A stretch of DNA of 64,000 nt from an uncultured Alistipes sp. (GTDB lineage Bacteria; Bacteroidota; Bacteroidia; Bacteroidales; Rikenellaceae), in NCBI RefSeq assembly GCF_949296715.1, contig NZ_CASFQD010000025.1, forward strand, positions 62,001 to 126,000. The letters are read 5' to 3'. Shown here one piece after another: positions 8,805-17,913 of the stretch. The position numbers were made by a program, and so were the translations under genes. The notes under the pieces were generated by a model, which did no database searches, was not told the origin of the DNA, and worked only from the letters and a program-made list of their open reading frames with translations. Position 1 is the stretch's first letter, and every line of letters begins with the position of its first letter.

Positions 8805-8937
8805 CTGGGAAGACTTCCTGTCTCCTTTCGGACTGCAAATATCTGAAAAAATTTCTTTTCCTGCAACAATTTTGCAAAAAATCTCTCATTTCTTCTTATC
8901 TTCGCGTTTGAAATAATCCCATACTCTTGAATTTACG

Positions 8938-10410
8938 ATGATTACTTTTTTGGTGTGCCTGGCCCTGCTGGTGGGGGCATATTTCATTTATGGCCGTTAT
9001 CTGGAGCGGCTCGTGGGGGTTGACCCGGCGGCTGAGACGCCCTGCCGGAAGCTCTATGACGGTGTGGATTACGTGCCGCTGCCGCGCTGGCGCATATTCC
9101 TCATCCAGTTGCTCAACATCGCCGGCCTGGGCCCGATTTTCGGTGCCGTGCTCGGTGCCGCCTACGGTCCCGTGGCCTTCCTGTGGATTACCTTCGGAGG
9201 CATCTTCATGGGCGCGATGCACGACTTTGTCGCGGGTGTCATCTCCCTGCGGCACGACGGTGCAAGCCTTCCCGAGACGGCCGGCCATTACCTCGGCCGC
9301 GGACCCAAACTCTTCATGCGCCTCTTTTCGGTGGGCCTCATGGCGCTCGTCGGGGCGGTCTTCCTCTCGCAGCCCGCATCGCTGATTGTCAACCGGCTCG
9401 ACATCCCGGTGCTGGAGGGGATTGCCTTTGGCGATTTCTCCTGGCTGATGCTCATCGTGCTGGGCGTGATTCTGCTCTACTATGTGGCGGCCACGCTGCT
9501 GCCCGTCGACAAAATCATCGGGCGCATCTATCCGGTGTTCGGTGTCGCGCTGCTCTTCATGGCGCTGGGCGTGCTCTTCGTCCTGCTCTTCAGCGGCCGC
9601 TATACCATTCCCGAGTTCACGTCGTTCGAGAACTGCCTGACCGACGCCCGTGAGTTCCCGATTGTGCCGATGCTCTTCACGACGATTGCCTGCGGTGCCA
9701 TCTCGGGCTTCCATGCCACGCAGTCGCCCCTGATGGCCCGCTGCATGCGCAGCGAGGGCGAGAGCCGCTCGGTCTTCTACGGCGCGATGATTTCCGAGTC
9801 GATCGTCGCCCTGATCTGGGCCGCCATCGGCATGTCGTTCTGGGGTGATGTCGCCGGGCTGAATGCCGCCATCGCCGAGCACGGCGGGCAGGCGGCCATC
9901 CTCATCGACCTGATTGCCCGCGAAACGCTCGGTCCCGTGCTGGCCGCCTTCGTCATCTTCGGCGTCGTGGCCTGCGCCATCACCTCCGGCGATACGGCCT
10001 TCCGCTCGGCGCGCCTGATCGTCGCCGACTTCCTCGGTGTCGAGCAGCGCTCGCTGCGCAAGCGCATCTGGATCAGTCTGCCGCTCTTCGCCGCGGGGCT
10101 TCTCATCATCTTCGCCCTGCCGTTCCAGGTCATGTGGAGCTACTTCGCCTGGATGAACCAGACGCTGGCCGTCGTGACGCTTTGGATGATTGTCGTCTAC
10201 TTCGCGCGTCGCCGCCGCGGGGTGGTCGTAGGGCTGATTCCCGCCCTTATCATGACTTACGTCTGTGCCAGCTACATCTTCGTCTCGCCGCTCATGTTCG
10301 GCATGCACAACCGCGTGGCGGCCTATGTGCTGGGCGGTGTGCTGACGCTGGCCATGCTCGTGTGGATTATCATCAAAGTGCGCCGCGACCATGCAAAAGG
10401 CATCGCTTAA
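8938..10410 (+). CDS. Carbon starvation CstA-family transporter
   Basis: A 490-residue multi-pass inner-membrane protein of the CstA/BtsT family. It carries LIQLLNIAGLGPIFGAVLGA near residues 55-75, GGIFMGAMHDFVAGV, and the later SGFHATQSPLMARC segment. Characterised members import pyruvate or peptides, often when carbon is scarce. At 490 residues it is much shorter than E. coli CstA (about 700), matching the short form common in Bacteroidota. The next gene starts 20 bases before the end of this one in another frame, so they are translationally coupled. Confidence 0.9.
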   Translation: MITFLVCLALLVGAYFIYGRYLERLVGVDPAAETPCRKLYDGVDYVPLPRWRIFLIQLLNIAGLGPIFGAVLGAAYGPVAFLWITFGGIFMGAMHDFVAGVISLRHDGASLPETAGHYLGRGPKLFMRLFSVGLMALVGAVFLSQPASLIVNRLDIPVLEGIAFGDFSWLMLIVLGVILLYYVAATLLPVDKIIGRIYPVFGVALLFMALGVLFVLLFSGRYTIPEFTSFENCLTDAREFPIVPMLFTTIACGAISGFHATQSPLMARCMRSEGESRSVFYGAMISESIVALIWAAIGMSFWGDVAGLNAAIAEHGGQAAILIDLIARETLGPVLAAFVIFGVVACAITSGDTAFRSARLIVADFLGVEQRSLRKRIWISLPLFAAGLLIIFALPFQVMWSYFAWMNQTLAVVTLWMIVVYFARRRRGVVVGLIPALIMTYVCASYIFVSPLMFGMHNRVAAYVLGGVLTLAMLVWIIIKVRRDHAKGIA

Positions 10411-11083
10411 CCCGACTCCCGACCAGACCTTCGAGGTCATCGGCGAGGGCCCCTACGATTTCGTCCGGGTGCTGCGCCACAGCCGGGAGCTGCAGCAGTC
10501 CGGCGATGTGGAGGGGGCCTGCAACGAACGTTTCAAGGCCTTCCAGCGGCTGGCGGAGCTGATTCCCGAGCAGGAGGAGGTGATTCTCGAGTGGAACCAC
10601 CGCAATTCGCGCGCGGCGCTCGAGCTGATCGAGGCTTCGGCCATCGACCACTTCCTGATCAACGACTTCGAGATGTCGGCGGCGCTGCTGGAGATGCTGC
10701 TGGAACTCGACCCCGAAGACCACCTCGAAGGGAGTGAGCTGCTGGCGTTCGACTACCTGGCCATGGACGAGCAGGAGCTCTTCGACGAGGTCATCAACGA
10801 CATTTCGGACAAGAGCGCCAGCCGCGAACTGCTGCTGTTGTGGTCGGCCTACCGGCGCGACGGCCGCCTGCCGCAGGGCGAGCTGAAACGCTTCCGCACG
10901 CGCTTCGCCCCCTACTTCGCCGAATTTACGGCGGCGGAGCACCCGGCCGACGACGTGTACCTGCGCGATATCGAGAGCGAGCGCCCCTCCGTGGCGGCGC
11001 AGGCCCGCGAGTTGTGGCTGCGGACCGAGAATCTCTGGGTTCTGTGGCCCGGCTTTATCGATGCGCTCCGGGCGTCGCGCTGA
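10391..11083 (+). CDS. Conserved acidic protein, unknown function
   Basis: A 230-residue soluble protein beginning MQKASLNPTPDQTFEVIGEG. It is rich in Glu, Asp and Leu and appears mostly helical, with repeated helix pairs (about residues 40-120) that could be TPR-like. No signal peptide or membrane segment is visible, and no catalytic motif can be named. The start lies inside the last codons of the CstA-type gene, so expression is probably coupled to the transporter and a regulatory or accessory role is possible. I do not recognise the family. Confidence 0.65.
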   Translation: MQKASLNPTPDQTFEVIGEGPYDFVRVLRHSRELQQSGDVEGACNERFKAFQRLAELIPEQEEVILEWNHRNSRAALELIEASAIDHFLINDFEMSAALLEMLLELDPEDHLEGSELLAFDYLAMDEQELFDEVINDISDKSASRELLLLWSAYRRDGRLPQGELKRFRTRFAPYFAEFTAAEHPADDVYLRDIESERPSVAAQARELWLRTENLWVLWPGFIDALRASR

Positions 11084-11129
11084 CCGGCCATTCCGATCCG
11101 AATCGAAACCTCTTAAAACCAAGATAACC

Positions 11130-12668
11130 ATGAAACCTTCCCTCTTTCTGGCGGCATTGCCCTCGGCGGCACTGTTGCACGGTTGCGGCGAGCCGGCTGC
11201 TCCGGCTCCGCAGCGGCCGAACATCATCTTTATTTATGCCGACGACCTGGGCATCGGCGACTTGAGCTGCTACGGCGCGACGAAAATCTCGACGCCCAAC
11301 ATCGACCGGCTGGCTGCGCAGGGGCAGCGCTTCACCAACGCCTATGCGACCTCGGCCACGAGTACGCCGTCGCGTTTCGGCCTGCTGACGGGCATGTATC
11401 CGTGGCGGCAGGAGAATACGGGTATCGCCCCGGGCAACTCGGAGCTGATCATCGACACGGCCTGCTACACGTTGGCGGACGCCCTGCACGGTGAGGGCTA
11501 TGCCACGGGTGCCGTGGGCAAGTGGCATCTCGGCCTCGGCCCTGCGGGCGGCACGGACTTCAATGCGGAGATTCGCCCCGGAGCCCGCGACATCGGCTTC
11601 GACTACGAGTTCCTGATCCCTGCGACGGTCGACCGCGTGCCGTGCGTCTTCGTCGAGGACGGACATGTCGTGGGGCTGGACCCTGCCGACCCGATCACGG
11701 TGAGCTACACGCACAAGGTGGGTGACTGGCCCACGGGCGAGGAGAACCCCGAACTGGTGACGCTCAAGCCGAGCCAGGGTCACAACAACACGATCATCAA
11801 CGGCATCCCGCGCATCGGCTGGATGACGGGAGGCCGTGCCGCGCTGTGGGTCGACGAGAACATCGCCGACACGATCACGGCGAAGGCCACGCGCTTCATC
11901 GCAAGCCACCGCGACGAGCCCTTCTTCCTCTACATGGGTACTCAGGACGTACATGTGCCGCGCGTGCCGCATCCGCGTTTTGCGGGCAAGAGCGGACTGG
12001 GGACCCGGGGCGACGTGATCCTGCAACTCGACTGGACAATCGGCGAGGTGATGCGCACGCTCGACAGCCTCGGCATTGCCGACAATACGCTGCTGATTTT
12101 CACGTCGGACAACGGGGCGGTCATCGACGACGGCTATCAGGATCAGGCGCTCGAACTGCTCAACGGCCATACGCCGATGGGTATCTACCGCGGCGGCAAG
12201 TACAGCCTCTACGAGGCCGGCACGCGCGTGCCGTTCATCGTGCGGTGGCCGGCGCGCGTCCGTCCGGGCGAGCAGCCGGCGCTCTTCTCGCAGATCGACG
12301 TCTACCGCTCGCTGGCGGCGCTCACGGGAGCCGAAGTACCGGCCGGGGCCGCACCCGACAGCCGCGACTGCCTGCCGGTGCTGCTGGGCGAGTCGCATGA
12401 GGACCGCGAGTATGTCGTGCAGCAGAACCTGAACAATACGCTGGCGATCATCTCCGGCAACTGGAAATACTTTGAGCCGAGCGACGGCCCGGCGCTCGAG
12501 TACTGGACGAAGATGGAGCTGGGCAATGCTCCGGAGCCGCAGCTGTACGACCTCTCGACGGACCCGTGTGAGCTGAACGACGTGGCGGCGGAGCATCCCG
12601 ATGTCGTGAAGTCGTTGTCGGCGCAGCTTGCCGGTGTGCGCGGTGCGCTCCGCCCGGCGAACCGGTAG
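11130..12668 (+). CDS. Lipoprotein sulfatase (Ser-type)
   Basis: A 512-residue arylsulfatase-family enzyme. The signal ends LLHGC with Cys19 as the lipidation site. The metal-binding NIIFIYADDLG block follows, then the sulfatase signature STPSR FGLLTG, where Ser78 is the residue to be converted to formylglycine. Ser-type sulfatases need an anaerobic radical-SAM maturase, which is not in this window. Other motifs fit: GKWHLG, the FTSDNGA segment and a C-terminal subdomain. The likely target is a sulfated host or dietary glycan; the exact linkage is unknown. It starts 46 bases after the acidic orphan and ends near the hairpin at 12691-12718. Confidence 0.9.
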   Translation: MKPSLFLAALPSAALLHGCGEPAAPAPQRPNIIFIYADDLGIGDLSCYGATKISTPNIDRLAAQGQRFTNAYATSATSTPSRFGLLTGMYPWRQENTGIAPGNSELIIDTACYTLADALHGEGYATGAVGKWHLGLGPAGGTDFNAEIRPGARDIGFDYEFLIPATVDRVPCVFVEDGHVVGLDPADPITVSYTHKVGDWPTGEENPELVTLKPSQGHNNTIINGIPRIGWMTGGRAALWVDENIADTITAKATRFIASHRDEPFFLYMGTQDVHVPRVPHPRFAGKSGLGTRGDVILQLDWTIGEVMRTLDSLGIADNTLLIFTSDNGAVIDDGYQDQALELLNGHTPMGIYRGGKYSLYEAGTRVPFIVRWPARVRPGEQPALFSQIDVYRSLAALTGAEVPAGAAPDSRDCLPVLLGESHEDREYVVQQNLNNTLAIISGNWKYFEPSDGPALEYWTKMELGNAPEPQLYDLSTDPCELNDVAAEHPDVVKSLSAQLAGVRGALRPANR

Positions 12669-12690
12669 GTCGCTCTTGGCATAAAACCGG

Positions 12691-12718
12691 CAGCCCGTCT
12701 CTTCGCAGAGACGGGCTG
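12691..12718 (+). terminator. Hairpin after the sulfatase gene
   Basis: AGCCCGTCTC and GAGACGGGCT pair perfectly around a 6-base loop. No T-run follows, so termination may be inefficient or rho-assisted. Confidence 0.5.
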
Positions 12719-12805
12719 CTGTCGTGTGTGCGGGATGTTTGTCCGTAGTTTGCGTTGCTGCAAAAAAATTCGGGCTGCGCATGAACGGAATTCGGACGGA
12801 TTTTT

Positions 12806-12813
12806 TAATTTTG
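12806..12813 (+). promoter_or_regulatory. -7 element for the GH77 gene
   Basis: TAATTTTG matches TAnnTTTG and lies 41 bases upstream of the start at 12855. Confidence 0.6.
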
Positions 12814-12854
12814 CATACCGCTACCCGAATCGAACCTAACGACATACCGACCTT

Positions 12855-15470
12855 ATGAAAATCGTTTTCAGTATCGAATACCGCACCCGCTGGGGCGAAC
12901 GGCTCGTCCTGCGCCTCGGACGGCGTCGTCTCGAAATGCAGTATGCCGACACCGGCATCTGGACCGCCGTGCTGCCGAAGACCGATCCGGCGGAGCCGCT
13001 CGAGTACCGCTACGAGGTGGAGGCCGACGGCGCATGCCGCCGCCGCGAATGGAGCATGCACCGGTTGCAGCTGCCCGAAGGCAAGGCGCCCGCAACGCTG
13101 CGGCTGCGCGACCGCTGGCTCGACATGCCGTCCGATGCGCCGTTCCACTCCTCGGTCTTCACGCAGGGTATCTTCGGCCGCAAAGGCACCGACGAAGGCC
13201 CGAAAGCGGCACGGAAAAGCCGCCGCGGCAACATCGCGATCCGCACCGTGCAGGCGCAGCTGCGGCCCGACGAGGTGCTGGCCATCGCGGGCAGCGGCCG
13301 CGAACTGGGCGACTGGCAGCGTGTCCTGCCGATGGACGACGCCGAATTTCCCGCATGGACGCTCCCGCTCACCGTCACGCGCGGCTTCGAATACAAGTTC
13401 CTGATCGCCGACCGGCGGACCCTCGCCCCGATCATCTGGGAGGAGGGCCCGAACCGCACGTGGAAGACGCTTCCGGCGCAGGACGAGGCCGTCATCGACT
13501 CGACGCCCGTCCCGCAGTTCCCCGAGCGGCACTGGCGCGGCGCCGGCACGGCCATCCCGGTCTTCTCGCTCCGTTCGGAAAAGGGATTCGGCGTCGGCGA
13601 GTTCCCCGACCTCAAGCTGCTTGTCGACTGGGCCGCCGCCACGGGGCAGCGCATCCTGCAGCTGCTGCCGGTCAACGACACGACGATGACGGGCACGTGG
13701 GAGGACTCCTACCCCTACAACGCCAACTCGACCTTCGCGCTGCACCCGCAGTTCCTCCGCCTGACGGAGGCCGGGGTCGAGGAGGACGACGAATACCGCC
13801 GCCTGCGCGACGAGCTGAACGCCCTGCCGGAGGTCGACTACGAACGGGTCAACCACTCGAAGCTGGAACTGCTGCGCAAGGCCTTCGCACGCCACGGCAC
13901 CCGCACGGCCGCACGCCGCGACTACAAGGAGTTCATGGAGGCCAACCGCGAGTGGCTGCTGCCCTACGCGGCATTCCGCACGCTGCGCGACGACTACGGC
14001 ACGGCCGACTTCTCGCGCTGGGGCGGTTACGCCCGTTACGACCGGCAGAAGGTTGAGGCGTACTGTCTCGACCGGCGCAACGACGTGGCCTTCCACTGCT
14101 ACGTGCAGTACCACCTGCACCTCCAGCTTTCGGAGGTGCGCCGCTACGCCCACAGCCGCGGCGTCGTGCTGAAGGGCGACTTGCCGATCGGTATCAGCCG
14201 CACGAGCGCCGACGCCTGGCAGTCGCCGCGCCTGTTCCACATGGATTCGCAGGCCGGGGCTCCGCCCGATGCCTTCTCGGCCGTGGGGCAGAACTGGGGT
14301 TTCCCGACCTACAACTGGGAGCGCATGGCGCAGGATGACTACGCCTGGTGGCGTGCCCGCCTGAAGAAGATGTCGGAGTATTTCGACGCTTACCGCATCG
14401 ACCACATCCTCGGCTTCTTCCGCATCTGGGAGATTCCCGCCGACGCCGTGCACGGGCTGCTGGGGCACTTCAACCCCGCAATGCCCTATTCGGCCGAGGA
14501 GCTGCGCAGCGTCGGGTTCGACATGAGCGACGGACGCTACACGACGCCGCGCACGGACGACTGGATTCTCGACTCCTTCTTCGGCGACCTGGCCGGCGAG
14601 GTGCGCACCAAATGCCTGCGCGACGGACGGCTCATCCCCGCCTGCGCCACGCAGCGCAGGGTGGCGGAGCGCTTCCCCGGGGATGACGACCGCTCGAAAC
14701 GCCTGCGCGAGGGCCTTATGGCGTTGCTCGACGACGTGCTTTTCGTCGAGGACCCGCGCCGCAAGGGGTGCTATCATCCCCGCATCGCGGCCCAGTCGAC
14801 CTGCGCCTTCCGGCTGCTGGCCGACTGGCAGCAGGAGACCTTCAACCGCCTGCACGACGACTTTTTCTACCGCCGTCACGACCGCTTCTGGCAGGAGTCG
14901 GCGCTGCGCAAGCTGCCGATGCTGCTCACGGCCACCGACATGCTCTCCTGCGGCGAGGACCTCGGCATGATCCCCGACTGCGTGCCCGAGACGATGCACA
15001 TGCTGCAGATTCTCTCGCTCGAAATCCAGCGCATGCCCAAGTCGCCGGCCGATACCTTCGCCGACCCGGCCCGCTATCCCTACCTCTCGGTCTGCACCAC
15101 CTCGACGCACGACATGAACCCGCTGCGCGCCTGGTGGGAGGAGGACCGCACCGTCACGGCGCGCTTCTACCGCGAGGTGCTGCACGGCGAGGGCGACGTG
15201 CCCTGGTTCTGCGAGCCGTGGATATGCCGCCGCATCGTCGAGATGCACCTCTCGTCGCCGTCGATGTTCACGATCCTGCCCCTGCAGGACTGGCTCTCGA
15301 TGGACGGCACGCTGCGTTACCGCATGCCCGACAAGGAGCGCATCAACGTCCCGGCCATCCCGCGCTACTACTGGCGCTACCGCATGCACCTGTCGCTCGA
15401 GCAGCTGCTCGGCGAGGTGGATTTCAATACGACGCTCCGTGACATGATCGCCGTCAGCGGCCGCCGCTGA
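12855..15470 (+). CDS. malQ: 4-alpha-glucanotransferase (GH77) with N-terminal starch-binding modules
   Basis: An 871-residue cytoplasmic disproportionating enzyme that transfers maltooligosaccharide segments between glucans. The first about 230 residues hold two CBM20-like beta domains; the second shows IRTVQAQLRPDEVLAIAGSG, with a GDWQ segment after it. The GH77 barrel follows, starting at GTAIPVFSLRSEKGFGVGEF. Catalytic residues are intact: nucleophile Asp516 (AYRIDHILGFF), acid/base Glu701 (CGEDLGMIPD) and Asp753 (TSTHDMNPLR). The long CBM20-bearing form is known in Bacteroidota and plants (DPE2-like). There is no signal peptide. It faces the two-component genes across a bidirectional terminator and supplies the intracellular step of the neighbouring starch locus. 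Confidence 0.93.
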   Translation: MKIVFSIEYRTRWGERLVLRLGRRRLEMQYADTGIWTAVLPKTDPAEPLEYRYEVEADGACRRREWSMHRLQLPEGKAPATLRLRDRWLDMPSDAPFHSSVFTQGIFGRKGTDEGPKAARKSRRGNIAIRTVQAQLRPDEVLAIAGSGRELGDWQRVLPMDDAEFPAWTLPLTVTRGFEYKFLIADRRTLAPIIWEEGPNRTWKTLPAQDEAVIDSTPVPQFPERHWRGAGTAIPVFSLRSEKGFGVGEFPDLKLLVDWAAATGQRILQLLPVNDTTMTGTWEDSYPYNANSTFALHPQFLRLTEAGVEEDDEYRRLRDELNALPEVDYERVNHSKLELLRKAFARHGTRTAARRDYKEFMEANREWLLPYAAFRTLRDDYGTADFSRWGGYARYDRQKVEAYCLDRRNDVAFHCYVQYHLHLQLSEVRRYAHSRGVVLKGDLPIGISRTSADAWQSPRLFHMDSQAGAPPDAFSAVGQNWGFPTYNWERMAQDDYAWWRARLKKMSEYFDAYRIDHILGFFRIWEIPADAVHGLLGHFNPAMPYSAEELRSVGFDMSDGRYTTPRTDDWILDSFFGDLAGEVRTKCLRDGRLIPACATQRRVAERFPGDDDRSKRLREGLMALLDDVLFVEDPRRKGCYHPRIAAQSTCAFRLLADWQQETFNRLHDDFFYRRHDRFWQESALRKLPMLLTATDMLSCGEDLGMIPDCVPETMHMLQILSLEIQRMPKSPADTFADPARYPYLSVCTTSTHDMNPLRAWWEEDRTVTARFYREVLHGEGDVPWFCEPWICRRIVEMHLSSPSMFTILPLQDWLSMDGTLRYRMPDKERINVPAIPRYYWRYRMHLSLEQLLGEVDFNTTLRDMIAVSGRR

Positions 15471-15490
15471 TCCGTCCGCAAGCAAAAATG

Positions 15491-15530
15491 AAAAGAGACG
15501 GCCTCCCGTGGAAGGGAGGCCGTCTCTTTT
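15491..15530. terminator. Bidirectional terminator
   Basis: A perfect 17-base stem (AAAAGAGACGGCCTCCC and its complement) with flanking A and T runs lies between the convergent GH77 and LytTR regulator genes. Confidence 0.9.
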
Positions 15531-15566
15531 CGTTTTTGCACAGGCCGACTGCGGCCCGCGGGGTCG

Positions 15567-16319
15567 CTACCTGCCGCCTTCGAGCCAGCGGAGAAAATCC
15601 TCGACGCGCGAACGGCTTACGACCAGCTCGAAGTCGGGGCGCGGCCGGGCGATGACCTTGAGCCGGTTGCCGAGGTACTTCACGACGCTGGAGATCGCCT
15701 GCATCGAGATGATGCAGTTGCGCGAGATGCGGAAGAAACTCCGCTCGTCGAGCTCCTCGGAGAGGATGTCGAGCGAGAGGTCCATCACGTAGCGGTTGTT
15801 GTCGCAGGTCACCAGGTAGGTGTTCTTCTCCTCGGAGTAGAAATAGGCGATGTCGGCGGTCCGCACCGGCACGATCCGGTCGTTGAAGCGCACGACGTAG
15901 CGCTGCTTGTATTCGCGGGGCGTGCGGAGTGCCGACAGCAGCCGCTCGGCGTCGATACCCGCATCGCGCTGCCGGCACCGTTCCACGGCCCGTTTCAGCG
16001 CCGCGGGGTCGATCGGCTTGAGCAGGTAGTCGATGCTGTTGACCTCGAAGGCCCGCACGGCATAGCTGTCGTAGGCCGTGGTCATGATGACGCGGGCCGT
16101 GACGTCGACCTGCCGGAAGATTTCGAAGCACTCCCCGTCGGAGAGCTCCACGTCCATGAAGATCACGTCGGCCTCGTTGCCGGGCGTGCGGAGCCACTCC
16201 ACCGTATCGCGCACCGAGCCGGTCATACCGACGATCCGCAGGTCGGGGTAGTGCTGCGTGAGCGTCCGCGCCAGGCTCTGCTGCGCCATGATTTCGTCCT
16301 CTACGATCAATACTTTCAT
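15567..16319 (-). CDS. LytTR-family response regulator
   Basis: A 250-residue DNA-binding regulator. Residues 1-120 form a receiver domain with the acidic pocket (VEDE), phosphoacceptor Asp56 (FMDVELSDGE), TTAYDSYAVRAFEV and Lys101 (YLLKPID). Residues about 140-245 are a LytTR domain (VRTADIAYFYSEEKNTYLV, then SFFRISRNCIIS). LytTR domains bind pairs of about 9-10-bp direct repeats one or two helix turns apart. The gene starts 7 bases after the stop of the histidine kinase, so they form one operon. Matching repeats occur at 17794-17845, upstream of the starch operon. I infer it controls that operon and possibly itself. Confidence 0.92.
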   Translation of the reverse strand: MKVLIVEDEIMAQQSLARTLTQHYPDLRIVGMTGSVRDTVEWLRTPGNEADVIFMDVELSDGECFEIFRQVDVTARVIMTTAYDSYAVRAFEVNSIDYLLKPIDPAALKRAVERCRQRDAGIDAERLLSALRTPREYKQRYVVRFNDRIVPVRTADIAYFYSEEKNTYLVTCDNNRYVMDLSLDILSEELDERSFFRISRNCIISMQAISSVVKYLGNRLKVIARPRPDFELVVSRSRVEDFLRWLEGGR

Positions 16320-16326
16320 GGATGTA

Positions 16327-17706
16327 CTATAACAAAGGTAAGGTTACACGGTATTCCTCCCCGGTGCGGACGATGCCGATCGGGAGGTTCGCCAGGTCGA
16401 GGTACTGCTGGCGGATGTAGGTCAGCCCCACGTGTGTGGAGGAGGCCGTGGGCGAGAGCCTCGGCCGCAGGTTGTTGGTCACCGTCACCGAGTCGGCCGT
16501 CGCCGTGATGCGGATCACGAGCGGCGAGGAGGCCTCCACGACGTTGTGCTTGATGGCGTTCTCGATGAGCAGCTGCACCGAGCAGGGGACGATGTTGCGC
16601 GTCAGCGCCCCGTCGGCGATGTCGGTTTCCACGCGGAACCCGTCGGGGAAGCGGACCTGCAGCAGTTCGACGTACTTCGCCACGAAATCCATCTCCTCCT
16701 TCAGGTGCACGAGCGTCTCCTCCTCGTTGCGGAGCATGTAGCGGTAGACGCCCGCCAGCTTGTGGATGTAGTCGCTGGCCTGTTCGGTGCGCTGCTCGCA
16801 GACCAGGCAGTCGAGGATGTTGAGCGAATTGAAGAGGAAGTGGGGGTTGAGCTGCTGCTTGAGCTTCATGTAGAGGAACTGCGCCTGGTGGGTCCTGCCG
16901 CGTTCGGTCCGCAGCACGGAGCGGGCGACGAGGGCGTAGTCGACCATGAAAATCACCGAATAGAGGGTCGCCTCGACCAGCAGCGTGAGAATCGACAGCT
17001 GGAGAAATTCGCGCCATGAAAAGGTGCGGTCGAAATCGAACGGCAGGCGGAACCCCGCAATGAGTGTCACGGCAACGGTGGTCAGCACGACAAACACCGA
17101 CAGCTCCAGCCCCCTGGCGAAGACCGGGCGTTCGCCGTGGCGGCGCATGTAGCGCACGAAGATGATGTTGACGCAGAGCAGGACGATCAGCGCCACGGAG
17201 TTCGAGCCGAGCAGGTCGGCCATTTGGTAGAGGCGGTCGGCCGAGAACGACGGCGTGGCGAAGAGCTCGACATAGGCCAGCCGCAGCGCGAAGATCACCC
17301 CCACGGCGAGCAGCATGAGCCCGATGCGGGGGTTCCAGCTTGCGGGACGCGGCGTGTCGTCGCCCCGGCGGAAGATGCGGGTGAACCACACGAGGCCCCA
17401 GCCGAGGAGTTCGGTCGTGAGGAAGGTCGAGACGGCGTGCACGGCGAGGGGCGAGCGGATGATCCGTTCGATCAGTTCGGCGCCTTCCGTGCCGAGCAGG
17501 TAGCCGATCACGTTGACGATGATGACGCTCGAAGCGGTGAATTCGACGTTCAACCCCCGCTTGAGGCAGATGAGCACGATCAGCACGATGGTGAGCAGCG
17601 TCAGGACCAGTTCGTCGTTGACCCCGGCGATGCGGCACAGCAGCGCCACCGCCGCGTGCAGTACGGCGAACAGGTGGATGATTCCCGAGACCTTGAGTGA
17701 GCGCAT
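16327..17706 (-). CDS. LytS-type sensor histidine kinase
   Basis: A 459-residue membrane kinase, partner of the LytTR regulator. About eight hydrophobic segments fill residues 1-270. The His_kinase domain follows with QLNPHFLFNSLNIL, whose His is the phosphorylation site. The HATPase_c part has LLIENAIKHNVVEASSPLVI and a short G-box near THVGLTYIRQQY. No large periplasmic sensor domain is visible, so the signal is likely sensed in or near the membrane. The start is the ATG at 17704-17706 (MRSLKVSGIIH), chosen over one 42 bases upstream that would add a Cys/Arg-rich leader. A near-consensus minus-strand -7 (TACCTTTA) is at 17749-17756. Confidence 0.9.
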   Translation of the reverse strand: MRSLKVSGIIHLFAVLHAAVALLCRIAGVNDELVLTLLTIVLIVLICLKRGLNVEFTASSVIIVNVIGYLLGTEGAELIERIIRSPLAVHAVSTFLTTELLGWGLVWFTRIFRRGDDTPRPASWNPRIGLMLLAVGVIFALRLAYVELFATPSFSADRLYQMADLLGSNSVALIVLLCVNIIFVRYMRRHGERPVFARGLELSVFVVLTTVAVTLIAGFRLPFDFDRTFSWREFLQLSILTLLVEATLYSVIFMVDYALVARSVLRTERGRTHQAQFLYMKLKQQLNPHFLFNSLNILDCLVCEQRTEQASDYIHKLAGVYRYMLRNEEETLVHLKEEMDFVAKYVELLQVRFPDGFRVETDIADGALTRNIVPCSVQLLIENAIKHNVVEASSPLVIRITATADSVTVTNNLRPRLSPTASSTHVGLTYIRQQYLDLANLPIGIVRTGEEYRVTLPLL

Positions 17707-17748
17707 AAAAACCGGTCCTGCTGCCCGAATGCAGCATTTTGACCTCAA

Positions 17749-17756
17749 TAAAGGTA
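17749..17756 (-). promoter_or_regulatory. -7 element for the two-component operon
   Basis: The minus strand reads TACCTTTA, one mismatch from TAnnTTTG, 42 bases before the kinase start. An inverted copy of the core repeat (CGACGAA, 17765-17771) lies right behind it, so autoregulation is possible. Confidence 0.45.
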
Positions 17757-17793
17757 GCTATTTCCGACGAAAAAAACAAATCGGAGCCCCAAA

Positions 17794-17845
17794 CCGCTCG
17801 TCGGAAAAATCCCGCCGTTCGTCGTGCCGGTTGTTCCGTTCGTCG
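17794..17845 (+). promoter_or_regulatory. Three phased direct repeats, candidate LytTR-regulator binding sites
   Basis: CCGCTCGTCG (17794-17803), CCGTTCGTCG (17815-17824) and CCGTTCGTCG (17836-17845) lie exactly 21 bases apart, two helical turns. This is the geometry LytTR regulators use. They sit between the kinase gene and the starch operon. Downstream is an imperfect -7 (TA, three bases, then TTTG, 17876-17884), as expected for an activator-dependent promoter. Repeat and spacing are seen directly; the binding protein is inferred. Confidence 0.6.
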
Positions 17846-17913
17846 CCCGGAGGTTCCGTCCGGAGGATATTTTATTAAAATTTGTATGACCTAAAAACCA
17901 ACCTGAAACCCGA

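Noticed and set aside
11055..15485. 1,476-codon open frame on the minus strand
   Set aside because: It runs antisense to the sulfatase and GH77 genes, whose proteins have full catalytic motifs; its translation is rich in Arg, His, Val and Ala with no domain. It is a by-product of GC-rich codon use.
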